A DNA stretch of 64,000 nucleotides, taken from Dehalobacterium formicoaceticum. Its GTDB lineage: Bacteria; Bacillota; Dehalobacteriia; Dehalobacteriales; Dehalobacteriaceae. The stretch spans positions 248,001-312,000 of the forward strand of contig NZ_CP022121.1 in NCBI RefSeq assembly GCF_002224645.1. Direction: 5' to 3'. Positions 16,328 to 25,544 of this stretch are shown here, in pieces. Each line of letters starts with the position of its first letter. Positions within the stretch are counted from its first letter, which is position 1. A program made the position numbers and the translations under genes. The notes beneath the pieces are model-generated. The model did no database searches, was not told the origin of the DNA, and saw nothing but the letters and a program-made list of their open reading frames with translations.

Positions 16328-16357
16328 GGCATGAAAAGGCATGAAAAGGCATGAAAA
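16328..16357. repeat. Three tandem copies of a 10-bp unit
   Basis: GGCATGAAAA is repeated three times without spacers in the gap between the XRE gene and the hem operon, abutting the hem terminator. No function can be assigned. It may be a slippage product or a protein-binding array. Confidence 0.8.
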
Positions 16358-16386
16358 AAAAGTTCTCCAACGAAATTGAAGAACTT
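16354..16386 (-). terminator. Rho-independent terminator of the hem operon
   Basis: On the minus strand AAGTTCT and AGAACTT pair around a 13-nt loop and are followed by eight Ts. It lies about 105 nt past the hemY stop codon. Between them no ORF is seen. Confidence 0.75.
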
Positions 16387-16490
16387 AACAGGGTAAGGAG
16401 TTTTTAATTAACGATTTAATCTTAATCCAAAATGATTAAGGTTTTCCCATGAATAGGGTTAAAATTTTATTAAGAAAACCCCATGATTTT

Positions 16491-17894
16491 TCATTTACCA
16501 AGGTAAGCGATGATTTCCTCCGCTCCCTTTACTCCATCATTGATACAATCGGGAACACCAATCCCCCGGTAAGAACCGCCTGCCACAACCAATCCAGGGG
16601 TCTTGTCCAAACGCTCGGTCAATTCCTGCATGCGGTCCAGATGACCAATAGTGTATTGAGGACGGGCTTCAATCCAGTGGTGGATCCAGTAGCGCTCCGG
16701 AGTCGCTGTAATGCCCAGGATAGAGCTTAGCTCCTCTTTGGCCCAGCCCAATAACTCTTCATCAGGCACAGAGGCATAATGAGATTTTTTAGCTCCGCCG
16801 AAAAATACCCGCAATAAGGTATATTCTTCTCCAGGCACCCGATGATTCCATTTAACAGAGGTAAAGGTCACGGCGTTCATTTTTGTTTGCTCCACATAAG
16901 GGATCAGGACACCAAAGGACTTGGCCTGGGGTACCTCGCGGCTTTTATAGGCAAAAGAAATTGTTGCGGAAGAAGCCATTGGTGTGGCGTGAAGAAGATC
17001 CGCCCCCTGGGGGTCAATTGTTTCTAATAAGGCAGCAGCCTGAGGGGCCGGAACAGCTAGAATCACTCCATCAGCCAGAATATCCTCCTCTCCTGCAATT
17101 TCTACGCGAAAACCGGTATCTGTAGATGTAATCCTTGTTACTTCCTTCCCTTTAAGCACCTGCCCCTCCAATTTATTTTCCAGGGTGGTTACCAGTTCCC
17201 CCATGCCGCCTTTAAAAGAGATAAAATGACTTTTGGGTATTCCTTCCCGGGGGGAGGGCTTTCTTTTCTTTGCCTTCCTTCTTCCGGCCAGCATGGCCCT
17301 AACAAGACTCCCATGATCTCTCTCCATATCAAGGAAGCTGGGAAAGCTGGCTTTCAGGCTCATGGTTTCCGGTGCTCCCCCATGAATACCCCCAATCAGG
17401 GGTTCCGCAATTTTATTCATCGCTTCATGGCCCAAACGTCGTACCACAAAGCTATGCAGGGTTTCGTCCTCCTGCTCCTTTTTTCGGGGCAGGACAAAAT
17501 CCAAACCCATCCGGAACTTACCCGGCCAGGATATTAAGGGACTTAAAGCAAAGGGGACAATTTTCGTGGGCACCAGCAGCATCAATCCCTCGGGGAGAGC
17601 ATGAAGCCTTTTATCGGAATAGATGTAGGTTCCTTTATGTTCATCATTGGTGCCAATTAAGTGATGGGTAAGACCAATTTTTTGCGCTAACTGAATCACG
17701 GAGGGTTTGGTAGAAATAAAACAATCCGGACCTTCTTCAATCACAAAACCATCATCATATTTTGTTTGGATCTTGCCTCCCAAGCGAGTGTCCTTTTCGA
17801 TCAGTGTATATTCAATTTGTGCTTTACTTTCCTGCAAGGTATAGGCGGCGGCCAATCCGGAAATACCTCCGCCTACAATGACAACCTTTTTCAT
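16491..17894 (-). CDS. hemY: Protoporphyrinogen/coproporphyrinogen III oxidase, HemY type
   Basis: FAD-dependent six-electron oxidation of a porphyrinogen to the porphyrin in haem synthesis. 467 residues with the N-terminal dinucleotide-binding motif VVIVGGGISGLAAAYTLQ, DTRLGGKIQT, EEGPDCFI, and the C-terminal FAD segment GLVVAGGSYRGIGVPDCINDG. Gram-positive HemY enzymes (CgoX) often act on coproporphyrinogen; the substrate here is not decided because no hemQ is in the window. Characterised HemY enzymes use O2, notable in an apparent anaerobe. It ends the hemE-hemH-hemY run, 12 nt after hemH. Confidence 0.93.
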   Translation of the reverse strand: MKKVVIVGGGISGLAAAYTLQESKAQIEYTLIEKDTRLGGKIQTKYDDGFVIEEGPDCFISTKPSVIQLAQKIGLTHHLIGTNDEHKGTYIYSDKRLHALPEGLMLLVPTKIVPFALSPLISWPGKFRMGLDFVLPRKKEQEDETLHSFVVRRLGHEAMNKIAEPLIGGIHGGAPETMSLKASFPSFLDMERDHGSLVRAMLAGRRKAKKRKPSPREGIPKSHFISFKGGMGELVTTLENKLEGQVLKGKEVTRITSTDTGFRVEIAGEEDILADGVILAVPAPQAAALLETIDPQGADLLHATPMASSATISFAYKSREVPQAKSFGVLIPYVEQTKMNAVTFTSVKWNHRVPGEEYTLLRVFFGGAKKSHYASVPDEELLGWAKEELSSILGITATPERYWIHHWIEARPQYTIGHLDRMQELTERLDKTPGLVVAGGSYRGIGVPDCINDGVKGAEEIIAYLGK

Positions 17895-17906
17895 GATATC
17901 ACTCCA

Positions 17907-18827
17907 TTACTTCATAGCCAAAACCAATTCTGCCAGCCCTTGAATGAATTCAGGATCATCATTCAGGGCAGAGGTACGGCGCAAATCTATCTTACCTAGT
18001 TTAGCCGGTTTCTTTAATTCTATATCCAAATCGTACAGGGTTTCCATATGGTCGGAAATAAACCCGACGGGGGCAATCAAAGCCTGCTTTTCTCCCTGGG
18101 CAGAAAGTTCATCTAACATTTCTTCCACCTGGGGCCCCAACCAATGACCCGGCCTTTTGCCTTTGCTCTGATAAGCCAAATGAAACTTTTTATGAGCCAA
18201 CTTATTGATGATCAACTGCACCGTCTCTTGAAACTGCTTTTCATAACAGGCTGCATCATCCGGGGGATCACTAGGTAAACTATGAGCAGTAAAAATGAGG
18301 GGCACTTCCGCCCCAGGAGGGAAATCTTGCAAAACCTCGGTAATTTTTCTTGCCCAGGCTTTGATAAAGAAAGGCTGACTGTGCCAATGATCAAGATAAT
18401 CCACCTTTATCTGGGGATAGGCATTAACTCTTTTTTCTGTTTCAGCCTGATATGCTCCCGTGCTGACCTTTGAATAAAAAGGTGCCAGGGTAATCCCAAT
18501 AATCTGCTCTATGCCATCCCGGACCATTTGATCCACTGTATCAGCAATAAAAGGTTCACTATGAAGCATGCCTAGGTAAACGGGAGCATGCTGGCCCAAT
18601 TTTCTTAATGATTCCTCTAATTTCTTTCCTTGGGTGATGGTGGCGGCAAGATATGGAGAGCTTCCACCGATAGCTTGATATCTGGCTTTCATCTCCAAGA
18701 TCACCTGCCCCGGGGGGTTCTTGCCCCGAAAAATATGGGTAATAAAGGGCCCCACCTGCGCCATATTACGTGGTGCACCAAATCCCAGTAGAAGAATGCC
18801 TGTTTTGCCTGTTTTCACTATGCTCAT
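17907..18827 (-). CDS. hemH: Ferrochelatase
   Basis: Inserts Fe2+ into proto- or coproporphyrin (CpfC in the Gram-positive route). 306 residues, the usual bacterial length. Seen are LLLGFGAPRN at the start, the YQAIGGSSPY porphyrin-site segment, the catalytic His in FTAHSLP (about residue 184), AYQSKGKRPGHWLGP, and VGFISDHMETLYDLDIE with the conserved acidic metal-path residues. The SKGK variation is at a position where many family members have SRVG. It lies between hemE and hemY, 30 nt after hemE. Confidence 0.94.
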   Translation of the reverse strand: MSIVKTGKTGILLLGFGAPRNMAQVGPFITHIFRGKNPPGQVILEMKARYQAIGGSSPYLAATITQGKKLEESLRKLGQHAPVYLGMLHSEPFIADTVDQMVRDGIEQIIGITLAPFYSKVSTGAYQAETEKRVNAYPQIKVDYLDHWHSQPFFIKAWARKITEVLQDFPPGAEVPLIFTAHSLPSDPPDDAACYEKQFQETVQLIINKLAHKKFHLAYQSKGKRPGHWLGPQVEEMLDELSAQGEKQALIAPVGFISDHMETLYDLDIELKKPAKLGKIDLRRTSALNDDPEFIQGLAELVLAMK

Positions 18828-18857
18828 CTTTTCCTCCCTAAACGGTACCCATCAGGC

Positions 18858-19889
18858 TCAATTGCGCCGGGAATATTCATGGACGGTTTCCACCAAGGCA
18901 ATGACCTGCTCCACCTGACTCTCTTTATTGATACCATGACCCAAATTAAAAATATGCCCCGGACGATTCCCCGCCTGATCTAAAATCTTGCGCACCTTGT
19001 CCTGCATAATTTTAGTGGGGGCAAAAAGAACCGATGGATCCAGATTGCCCTGAATCCCTCTATCAAAACCTATGCGGGACCACGCCTCATCAAGATTGAT
19101 GCGCCAATCAATGCCAATTACATCCCCTCCCGCTTCGGCAACTGCTTCCAGAAGGGTGGATCCGTTATTGGCAAAATGAATCACCGGCACCCCGGTATCT
19201 TTTAAGCCATCGATGATCTGCTTGGAATAAGCCAGCACATATTGCCGATAATCATCCTGATGCAGGGCACCTACCCAAGAATCAAATAGCTGGATGGCCT
19301 GTGCCCCTGCTTTAACCTGAGCCCGGAGATAATTTAAGGTCACAGCCGTTACCTTATCCATTAATTGATGCCAAACCTGGGGCGCGCCCCACATCATTTT
19401 TTTACATTGGTGATAATCCCGGGAGCTGCCTCCTTCAATGATATAGCTGGCTAAGGTAAAGGGAGCACCGGCAAAACCGATCAAAGGGAGCTTCCCTTCT
19501 AATTCCTTACGTACCAAACGGATGGCTTCCATCACGTAGGGGGTCATTTCTTCTCCCCCCAGGATCGGAATCCGGTCTACATCCCTTTGTGAACGTACCG
19601 GATTATGAATACAGGGACCTTCCCCTTTGGTAAATTCCAGCTTAAGTCCCATCCCATCCAAGGGAAGAAGAATATCCGCAAAAATAATCGCGGCATCTAC
19701 CCCCAGACGGTTAACGGGCTGAAGTGTTACCTCTGCTGCTATTTCCGGATTACGGCACATTTCTAAAAAGGTATGATTATTGCGTATTTTCATATAATCT
19801 TCCATGTAACGGCCCGCCTGGCGCATTAACCAGACAGGCGTATATTCCACTGGTTCCCTGCGGCAGGCTCTGAGAAAAACATCGTTCAA
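18858..19889 (-). CDS. hemE: Uroporphyrinogen decarboxylase
   Basis: Decarboxylates the four acetates of uroporphyrinogen III to coproporphyrinogen III. 343 residues. The N-terminal substrate-binding motif is intact (TPVWLMRQAGRYM), as are AAIIFADILLPLDGMG, FAGAPFTLASYIIEGG, LFDSWVGAL and the C-terminal FNLGHGI. It heads the hemE-hemH-hemY cassette and follows the metallophosphoesterase gene by 13 nt. The earlier haem genes (hemA-D) are not in the window. Confidence 0.97.
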   Translation of the reverse strand: MNDVFLRACRREPVEYTPVWLMRQAGRYMEDYMKIRNNHTFLEMCRNPEIAAEVTLQPVNRLGVDAAIIFADILLPLDGMGLKLEFTKGEGPCIHNPVRSQRDVDRIPILGGEEMTPYVMEAIRLVRKELEGKLPLIGFAGAPFTLASYIIEGGSSRDYHQCKKMMWGAPQVWHQLMDKVTAVTLNYLRAQVKAGAQAIQLFDSWVGALHQDDYRQYVLAYSKQIIDGLKDTGVPVIHFANNGSTLLEAVAEAGGDVIGIDWRINLDEAWSRIGFDRGIQGNLDPSVLFAPTKIMQDKVRKILDQAGNRPGHIFNLGHGINKESQVEQVIALVETVHEYSRRN

Positions 19890-19902
19890 AAAATCATTCC
19901 TC

Positions 19903-20643
19903 CTAACTTGTGTGCACCTCTTCTTCCAGCAATAAAGGCTGAAAATTAAGATAATCTCCGCTGACTAAAGAAAAGTTAATACCCCATTTTTTCTCGGGCA
20001 GGCGCAGATGAAATGCTCCCTGATGGAGATGCCCGTATATACATTGTTCCACGCCGTATTCCTCCAACAAATCAATAAAACCGCTTCTATCATGAAGATC
20101 ATTGCAGGGCATAAAGTGAAACATAGCAATAATCTTCCTGGCCCGATGATCCGCGTACTTTAAGGACAGGGCCAGTCGATTTAGCTCCCTTTGATAAATC
20201 TTTTTATCATGCTGATTAAACCCGGTACTGCCGGGACATACCCAGCCTCTGGTCCCGGCAATATATATATCTCCCAGCAAAACACCGTCATTTTGAATCA
20301 CTTGAACGTTTTGCGGTAAAACCTGGCGTACTTTGCTGATGCTTTGCCACCAATAATCATGATTGCCTTGAATCATAATAATCTTTCCCGGTAAAAGGCT
20401 TAAAAACTCCAGATCAAAGCCCACCTCTTCCATGCTCATTGCCCAGGAAATATCCCCCGGCACTAAAACAACATCCTCAGGTCTTACCCTGTCGATCCAG
20501 TTCCGATATATTTTTTCCACATGCTGATGCCAGTGTTCCCCAAAAACATCCATGGGCTTATGTTCACTGAGATGTTGCCATGCCCCGGGAACGACTGATT
20601 GACACAAGGATAAATGCAAATCTCCCAATCCAAATATTCTCAT
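19903..20643 (-). CDS. Metallophosphoesterase
   Basis: 246 residues with all five calcineurin-type metal motifs: FGLGDLHLSL (GDxH), VLVPGDISWAM (GDxxW), MIQGNHDYWW (GNHD), AMFHFMPCND, and IYGHLHQGAF (GHxH). The substrate is unknown; relatives are annotated only as phosphohydrolases. It lies between the DUF1294 gene and hemE with short gaps on both sides, so it is probably part of the same transcript, but a link to haem synthesis is not shown. Confidence 0.9.
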   Translation of the reverse strand: MRIFGLGDLHLSLCQSVVPGAWQHLSEHKPMDVFGEHWHQHVEKIYRNWIDRVRPEDVVLVPGDISWAMSMEEVGFDLEFLSLLPGKIIMIQGNHDYWWQSISKVRQVLPQNVQVIQNDGVLLGDIYIAGTRGWVCPGSTGFNQHDKKIYQRELNRLALSLKYADHRARKIIAMFHFMPCNDLHDRSGFIDLLEEYGVEQCIYGHLHQGAFHLRLPEKKWGINFSLVSGDYLNFQPLLLEEEVHTS

Positions 20644-20663
20644 AAGCTCTTCACCACTTACTA

Positions 20664-20960
20664 TTATATCAGTTTTCCCAAGGTTACAACCCCATATTTA
20701 CTCCATAACCCCCAAATGATTACGATATGAAGCAGAAAAGAAGCAAGATAAACTGCCGCGAAGTAATGGTGCTTTGTTTTATGGCGAAAAAGCCTCATCC
20801 CAACCCAAGCTCCGAAAAAACCTCCAAGGATGCCAAGGAGCAAAAGAGATTTTTCGCTAATTCTTCTTCCCCTCTTTTGGGACTGCCTTTTATCCCATCC
20901 CATCAATAGAAATGTCACAGCATTTAAAACCAGATAATAAATGAAAATGATTTCCTGCAT
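20664..20960 (-). CDS. DUF1294 family membrane protein
   Basis: A 98-residue protein with three predicted membrane helices: IIFIYYLVLNAVTFLLMG, LLLLGILGGFFGAWVGM and AAVYLASFLLHIVIIWGLW. Between the first two lie DKRQSQKRGRRISEKSL and the family motif GGFFGAWVGMRLFRHKT. The frame is open from 20984, but AGGAGG just before the ATG at 20960 decides the start. Function unknown. It is the first gene of the run leading into hemE. Confidence 0.88.
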   Translation of the reverse strand: MQEIIFIYYLVLNAVTFLLMGWDKRQSQKRGRRISEKSLLLLGILGGFFGAWVGMRLFRHKTKHHYFAAVYLASFLLHIVIIWGLWSKYGVVTLGKLI

Positions 20961-21013
20961 ATTTCCTCCTGATCCAAAAGCCATATCTTATCTATATTAC
21001 CACAGCCCAGACA

Positions 21014-21039
21014 GAAAAAAAAGCGCCTGAAAAGGCGCT
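21014..21039 (-). terminator. Rho-independent terminator of pduL
   Basis: A 7-bp GC-rich stem (AGCGCCT/AGGCGCT) with a GAAA-type loop is followed on the minus strand by a run of eight Ts. It lies 15 nt past the pduL stop codon and insulates it from the DUF1294-hem run. Confidence 0.9.
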
Positions 21040-21053
21040 CTTTTAATCAAGAT

Positions 21054-21659
21054 TTAATCCCGATTAACAATATAAGCAAAATCCCCGTTTTTCGCCATGG
21101 CGGCATTGGCTTCGTCGGTATCAAGGTGGAAATCAAGCTTGTGGGTATCCCCTACCCGGGCTATCACACCGCAGAAAATAACTTCCTTCTCTCCCTTAAC
21201 CAGAAGGTCAATTTTGTCTCCATCCTTGATGTTCATCCGCAGTCCGTCTTCCGTATGGAAATGAACGTGGGTTTTGGCTACAATGCAACCCTCATTAATC
21301 ACCAGAGGGCCTTTAGGACCAATCAGCACACAACCGGGAGTTCCCGCCAGATTACCGGATTCCCTTAAAGGTGCCTTGATTCCCAACTGACGGGCTTCTG
21401 TTTGGCTCAGTTCCACCTGGGTTTGTTTGCGTGCCGGTCCTAAAATGCGGATTCCTTGCAATACACCCTTATTTCCCACGACAGTTAATACTTCATTAGC
21501 GGCATACTGGCCGGGCTGAGATAAATCTTTGATTTCCTGGAGTTGATACCCTTCTCCGAATAAAACATCAATATGTTCCTGACTTAAATGGATATGTCGA
21601 TTTGAAATCCCCAAAGGCACCTGCCTTTCTTTTTGTCCGCATGCACATCCGTCACACAT
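21054..21659 (-). CDS. pduL: Phosphate propanoyltransferase/phosphotransacylase PduL
   Basis: Interconverts acyl-CoA and acyl phosphate, structurally unrelated to Pta. 201 residues. The two PduL domains are visible, with zinc-site His motifs SNRHIHLSQEHIDVLFG near the N-terminus and AKTHVHFHTEDGL in the second half, plus LDFHLDTDEANA. The N-terminus is a short Cys-rich stretch (MCDGCACGQ) and not the amphipathic encapsulation helix of microcompartment forms. No shell genes are nearby. It is therefore likely a cytosolic enzyme making ATP from acetyl-CoA or propionyl-CoA together with an acetate kinase elsewhere. Confidence 0.93.
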   Translation of the reverse strand: MCDGCACGQKERQVPLGISNRHIHLSQEHIDVLFGEGYQLQEIKDLSQPGQYAANEVLTVVGNKGVLQGIRILGPARKQTQVELSQTEARQLGIKAPLRESGNLAGTPGCVLIGPKGPLVINEGCIVAKTHVHFHTEDGLRMNIKDGDKIDLLVKGEKEVIFCGVIARVGDTHKLDFHLDTDEANAAMAKNGDFAYIVNRD

Positions 21660-21840
21660 TTAGAAAACCTCCTTAAATAATCTTTTATTTACTTGTACTT
21701 GTTTTTTGCTGTATTTTGCTGCATCTGAAAATTTTATATCAAACCATCAGCAGCTCTTCTTATAACTTTGTGCTAATTAGCACAATTATAACAACTTATA
21801 TTGGCAATCACAATGCTAAATCTTTGCTTTATTAACATAT

Positions 21841-23571
21841 TTAGCTCTTTAATTTTACAAATAAGATCGAGGGTGTCTTTTTGTCCCTTTGAACCTGAGA
21901 ATAATCGATAATGGCTTTGCTTTCTTCTTTATGCATGGTACGTATAAGCTCTCCCTGGATATCAAAATAATGATGAAAGCTTACCACTGTAACTTTTTTG
22001 AATATTTCCTTAGGGGTCATGCCCTTAGCCCAGTTAAGGTAATGCGCCAAATCCAGACTGCGATCCTGCTCCCGGCTGCCTCCTAACCAAGGAGGTAGGG
22101 TATTACGCTGTTCCCCGGTCAGCCAGTCCAGTTTCAATAAATCAAGGTGCAATGTTTCGTCTTCATCGGGCAAAACACTTTTCAGATACCGAAATAAAAG
22201 CCTAGTTCTTTCCTGTCCTCCCAGCAACTTTTCTGCCCCTTCTTGCTTCCAAAAGTCTGTTAAGCCGGAAAAAAATCGGAAAGCTCCCTTGCCACAAGCG
22301 GGGATAGCATAGCTTAGGATATGACGGTATTTCCCCGAGTTATAGATCTGCTCCAGGACGTTTTCAATCTTTTTTAATTGAACCAGTTCATCAAAGGAAA
22401 GCACTTTCGTCTTTAGAATCTCGTAAGGAACATGATCCTCAAAAGATAAACCGTATTCTTCGCTTTGCGCCCGGAGTCCTGTTCCCGGTAACAGCTTTAA
22501 GAAGCCCAGCTGGAGATGATGGGGCGCTAAATCGTAAACCTGATTAAATGATTTTTCAAAGGATTTCATATCCTCCCCGGGCAGCCCGGCAATTAAGTCT
22601 AAATGGATATGGATATTGCCTTTTTCTCTTAACTGTGTGACTTGAACGCCAACCCGGGTAAAATCCATCTTTCTCTTGATGGCATCCAGCACTTGGGGAT
22701 TGGTTGATTGAATCCCAATCTCCACCTGAAAGAATCCTTCAGGTGCCTGTCCCATTAATGCAATGCTCTCATCATCCAAAAAATCCCCGGCTATTTCAAA
22801 ATGAAAATTGATTTTATGTTCCTGAAATTTTAGCAGAAAAGCGAGGAGTTCTTTGGTGCGCTTCATGTGACAATTAAAGGTACGGTCGACAAACTTGATC
22901 TGCTTCGCCCCGGCCAGGATCATTTTCTCCAAGTCTTCTTTGACCCGTTCCAAAGAAAAAAACCTTACCTGATGAGTAGTTGAAGACATGCAATACTGGC
23001 AGTTAAAAGGACATCCCCGGCTGGCTTCATAATAAATTATTTTTCCGGCAAACCCTGCCAAATCCTCCGGCGTATAGGGAAAAGGAATTTGATCCAATTC
23101 CCGGATCAAGGGCCTTGCCGAATTAGGGATTATCTGCTTCTCCCGTCGAAAAATCAGTCCGGGAAGATTGGTCAATGGTAACCCCCGACTGATACTTTCT
23201 ACCAGTTGGTGAAAGGTTTCTTCCCCCTCTCCTGCTACAATCCCATCGATCCAAGGATTTTCCCGGATAATTTCCTCCCCGTCAAAGGACACCTCCGGTC
23301 CGCCCAAGAGGATAAAGAGTTGGGGCTGCACTTTTTTCAGGATGCGGCCCAGCTTAAAAATCATCTCCCGATTCCAGATATAACAAGAAAAGCCGATTAG
23401 ATCCGCCTTTTCTCCATAGAGATCACCGGCAATATCCAATAGCTGCTCATTAATGGTATATTCTTTGATTAATATTTCCGCTTCCGGAACAGCACAATAA
23501 TTTTTTAAATAATATAAGGACAATGCTGAATGAATAAATTTGGCATTGAGGGTGGTCAACACAATTTTCAT
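21841..23571 (-). CDS. B12-binding domain radical SAM protein (DUF4080 type)
   Basis: 576 residues in three parts: an N-terminal cobalamin-binding-like Rossmann domain (about 1-140: DLIGFSCYIWNREMIF, FILLGGPEVSFDG, GIVAGEGEETF), the radical SAM barrel with the cluster motif CPFNCQYCMS near residue 193 (CxxxCxxC), and a C-terminal DUF4080 region. There is no DxHxxG cobalamin-ligating motif, so the cofactor may bind base-on or not at all. The reaction is unknown. The gene starts 11 nt after degV, indicating co-transcription. Confidence 0.9.
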   Translation of the reverse strand: MKIVLTTLNAKFIHSALSLYYLKNYCAVPEAEILIKEYTINEQLLDIAGDLYGEKADLIGFSCYIWNREMIFKLGRILKKVQPQLFILLGGPEVSFDGEEIIRENPWIDGIVAGEGEETFHQLVESISRGLPLTNLPGLIFRREKQIIPNSARPLIRELDQIPFPYTPEDLAGFAGKIIYYEASRGCPFNCQYCMSSTTHQVRFFSLERVKEDLEKMILAGAKQIKFVDRTFNCHMKRTKELLAFLLKFQEHKINFHFEIAGDFLDDESIALMGQAPEGFFQVEIGIQSTNPQVLDAIKRKMDFTRVGVQVTQLREKGNIHIHLDLIAGLPGEDMKSFEKSFNQVYDLAPHHLQLGFLKLLPGTGLRAQSEEYGLSFEDHVPYEILKTKVLSFDELVQLKKIENVLEQIYNSGKYRHILSYAIPACGKGAFRFFSGLTDFWKQEGAEKLLGGQERTRLLFRYLKSVLPDEDETLHLDLLKLDWLTGEQRNTLPPWLGGSREQDRSLDLAHYLNWAKGMTPKEIFKKVTVVSFHHYFDIQGELIRTMHKEESKAIIDYSQVQRDKKTPSILFVKLKS

Positions 23572-23582
23572 GATAAACCTTT

Positions 23583-24449
23583 CTATCGTTCCTGCCCAAA
23601 GAAAAATAAGGCCAAGGTTCCCGGGCCGGCATGAGCTCCAATCACCGGTCCGATAAAATTAATTATGACATCTTTGACAGGGGTGCAATCCATAATTATT
23701 TCTTTTAAATAGTTAGCATCCTCCAGGCAATCTCCGTGGCTGATACCGATGATCTGCTTTTCCGGTTCCACAATCCGTTCCTGCAAAATATCCGCCAGGT
23801 TTTTTATTGATTTTTTCCTGCCCCGAACCTTGGTAACGGGAATCAGTCGTCCCAGATCATCCACATGCAGGATCGGTTTTATTTGCAGCATGGAGCCCAC
23901 AAAAGCGGCTGCTCCGGAAACCCGTCCCCCTCTTTTAAGATGGTGGAGATCTTCCACCGTAAACCAATGATTGACTTTCAGCTTATTTTCTTCGACCCAG
24001 GAAACGATTTCCTCCTTGCCTGCTCCATTTTTCTGCATTTCTACAGCAGAACGGAGGAGCAAACCCTCGCCCAAGGAAGCACTCAAGGTATCAATGACCG
24101 TAATGTCTCCTTCGGGGTATTCCTCCAGAACCATCTTACGGGCTAAAATTCCATTGTTATAGCTATTGCTGAGCGCGGAAGAAAAGGATAAAAATATGAC
24201 CCCGATTCCTTCCTTGACATATTTCTGGAACATGGCAACTATCGTATGGACATTAAGTTGGGAGGTTGTGGGCATTTCTCCTTCCCGTACCCGCTGATAG
24301 AACTCCCCATATGATAGACTAACGCCAAAATCATCGAAATATTCCTTGTCCTGCAAAGAAAAGGAATATTGCATAACGGGAATCCGACTACTTGCAACAT
24401 AATCCCCGGGTAAATCACTGCATGAGTCACCGATAATCACTGTTTTCAC
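23583..24449 (-). CDS. DegV family fatty-acid-binding protein
   Basis: 288 residues with the DegV/FakB fold: VIIGDSCSDLPGDYV at the start, PTTSQLNV near residue 60, the fatty-acid-headgroup site FLSFSSALSNSYNNG, HLKRGGRVSGAAAFVGSMLQIKP, and IGPVIGAHAGPGTLALFF at the end. FakB-type proteins present fatty acids to the FakA kinase. No fakA is in the window, so this is inferred from the family. It probably forms an operon with the radical SAM gene. Confidence 0.93.
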   Translation of the reverse strand: MKTVIIGDSCSDLPGDYVASSRIPVMQYSFSLQDKEYFDDFGVSLSYGEFYQRVREGEMPTTSQLNVHTIVAMFQKYVKEGIGVIFLSFSSALSNSYNNGILARKMVLEEYPEGDITVIDTLSASLGEGLLLRSAVEMQKNGAGKEEIVSWVEENKLKVNHWFTVEDLHHLKRGGRVSGAAAFVGSMLQIKPILHVDDLGRLIPVTKVRGRKKSIKNLADILQERIVEPEKQIIGISHGDCLEDANYLKEIIMDCTPVKDVIINFIGPVIGAHAGPGTLALFFFGQER

Positions 24450-24539
24450 CAGTCAAATTCCTCCTGAACACCTTTATCATTCACTATTCCTTCTCCCCTC
24501 CATTTTAAGATGTTCATGGACTAAAATCAACTTTTATCG

Positions 24540-25544
24540 TTAAATCATTGCCAAATCGATCAGATAAAAGATACATCCGGATATCATTGCTGTAATCGGA
24601 ATGGTGAGGAGCCAGGCCATCAGGATTTCCTGAGCCACGATCCAGCGCACAGAGGAAAGCCTCTTCGCTGCACCTACCCCCATAATAGAAGTGGAAATAA
24701 TATGGGTTGTACTCACGGGCGCATGAAACATGGTCGCGGTAAAAATCACTGCTGCCGCTCCTGTTTCTGCGGCAAATCCATTTACCGGTGCTAAACGAGC
24801 CATATTCAGTCCCACTGTTTTAATGATTTTCCATCCTCCAAAGGAAGTGCCGGCAGCCATGGCTAAAGCGCAGGCTGCTTTTACCCATAGAGGAACCTCA
24901 AACTGGGCAATGAGTCCCCCGCTTAACAAGGCCATCGTGATGACCCCCATGGATTTTTGGGCATCATTCGCCCCGTGGTTAAAGGCCATCAAAGCTGCGG
25001 AAATAATCTGTGCTTTGGAAAAAACTCTTTTGACCCTCTCCGGATGCCAGGTTTTTAGTAACAGGTTCAATAGATTCATAAAGCAAAAACCTACGAGCAA
25101 GCCAATGCAAGGGGATAAAACCAACCACAGAAGAACTTTGCTGAAAAAGCCCTGCCAATTGACAATCGCCAAAGAACCGGCGGCGGCAATAGCTGCGCCC
25201 AGCAAGCCGCCGATCAGCGCATGAGAACTGCTGCTGGGCAATCCTCCATACCAGGTGATCAGATTCCAAATAATCGCGCCCAAAAGGGCTGCAACAATAG
25301 CAGTTTGGGGAATGCTCTCCGGGGGAACTAATCCGGCACCGATGGTTTCCGCCACTTTGACGGAAATAAAAGCGCCTAAAAAATTCAGGATTGCTGCCAT
25401 GGTGATGGCGGCAGCAGGTGACAAGACCCGGGTAGCAACAGAGGTAGCTATGGCATTGGCGGTATCGTGAAACCCATTGATAAAGTCGAAAATCAAGGCC
25501 AGAGCTATAATGGTCATGGTCATCATCCAGATGCTCTCAGGCAT
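24540..25544 (-). CDS. pit: PiT-family inorganic phosphate transporter
   Basis: 334 residues with about ten membrane helices and the two duplicated PiT signatures: FDFINGFHDTANAIAT near the N-terminus and MAFNHGANDAQKSMGVI in the second half. It imports phosphate (metal-phosphate complexes) driven by cation gradients. The start overlaps the DUF47 gene by 8 nt, the usual PiT-DUF47 pairing. No Pho box was recognised upstream of the cluster. Confidence 0.94.
   Translation of the reverse strand: MPESIWMMTMTIIALALIFDFINGFHDTANAIATSVATRVLSPAAAITMAAILNFLGAFISVKVAETIGAGLVPPESIPQTAIVAALLGAIIWNLITWYGGLPSSSSHALIGGLLGAAIAAAGSLAIVNWQGFFSKVLLWLVLSPCIGLLVGFCFMNLLNLLLKTWHPERVKRVFSKAQIISAALMAFNHGANDAQKSMGVITMALLSGGLIAQFEVPLWVKAACALAMAAGTSFGGWKIIKTVGLNMARLAPVNGFAAETGAAAVIFTATMFHAPVSTTHIISTSIMGVGAAKRLSSVRWIVAQEILMAWLLTIPITAMISGCIFYLIDLAMI

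Noticed and set aside
16328-16357. CRISPR array
   Set aside because: Three 10-bp repeats without spacers; no array with regular unique spacers and no cas genes anywhere in the window.
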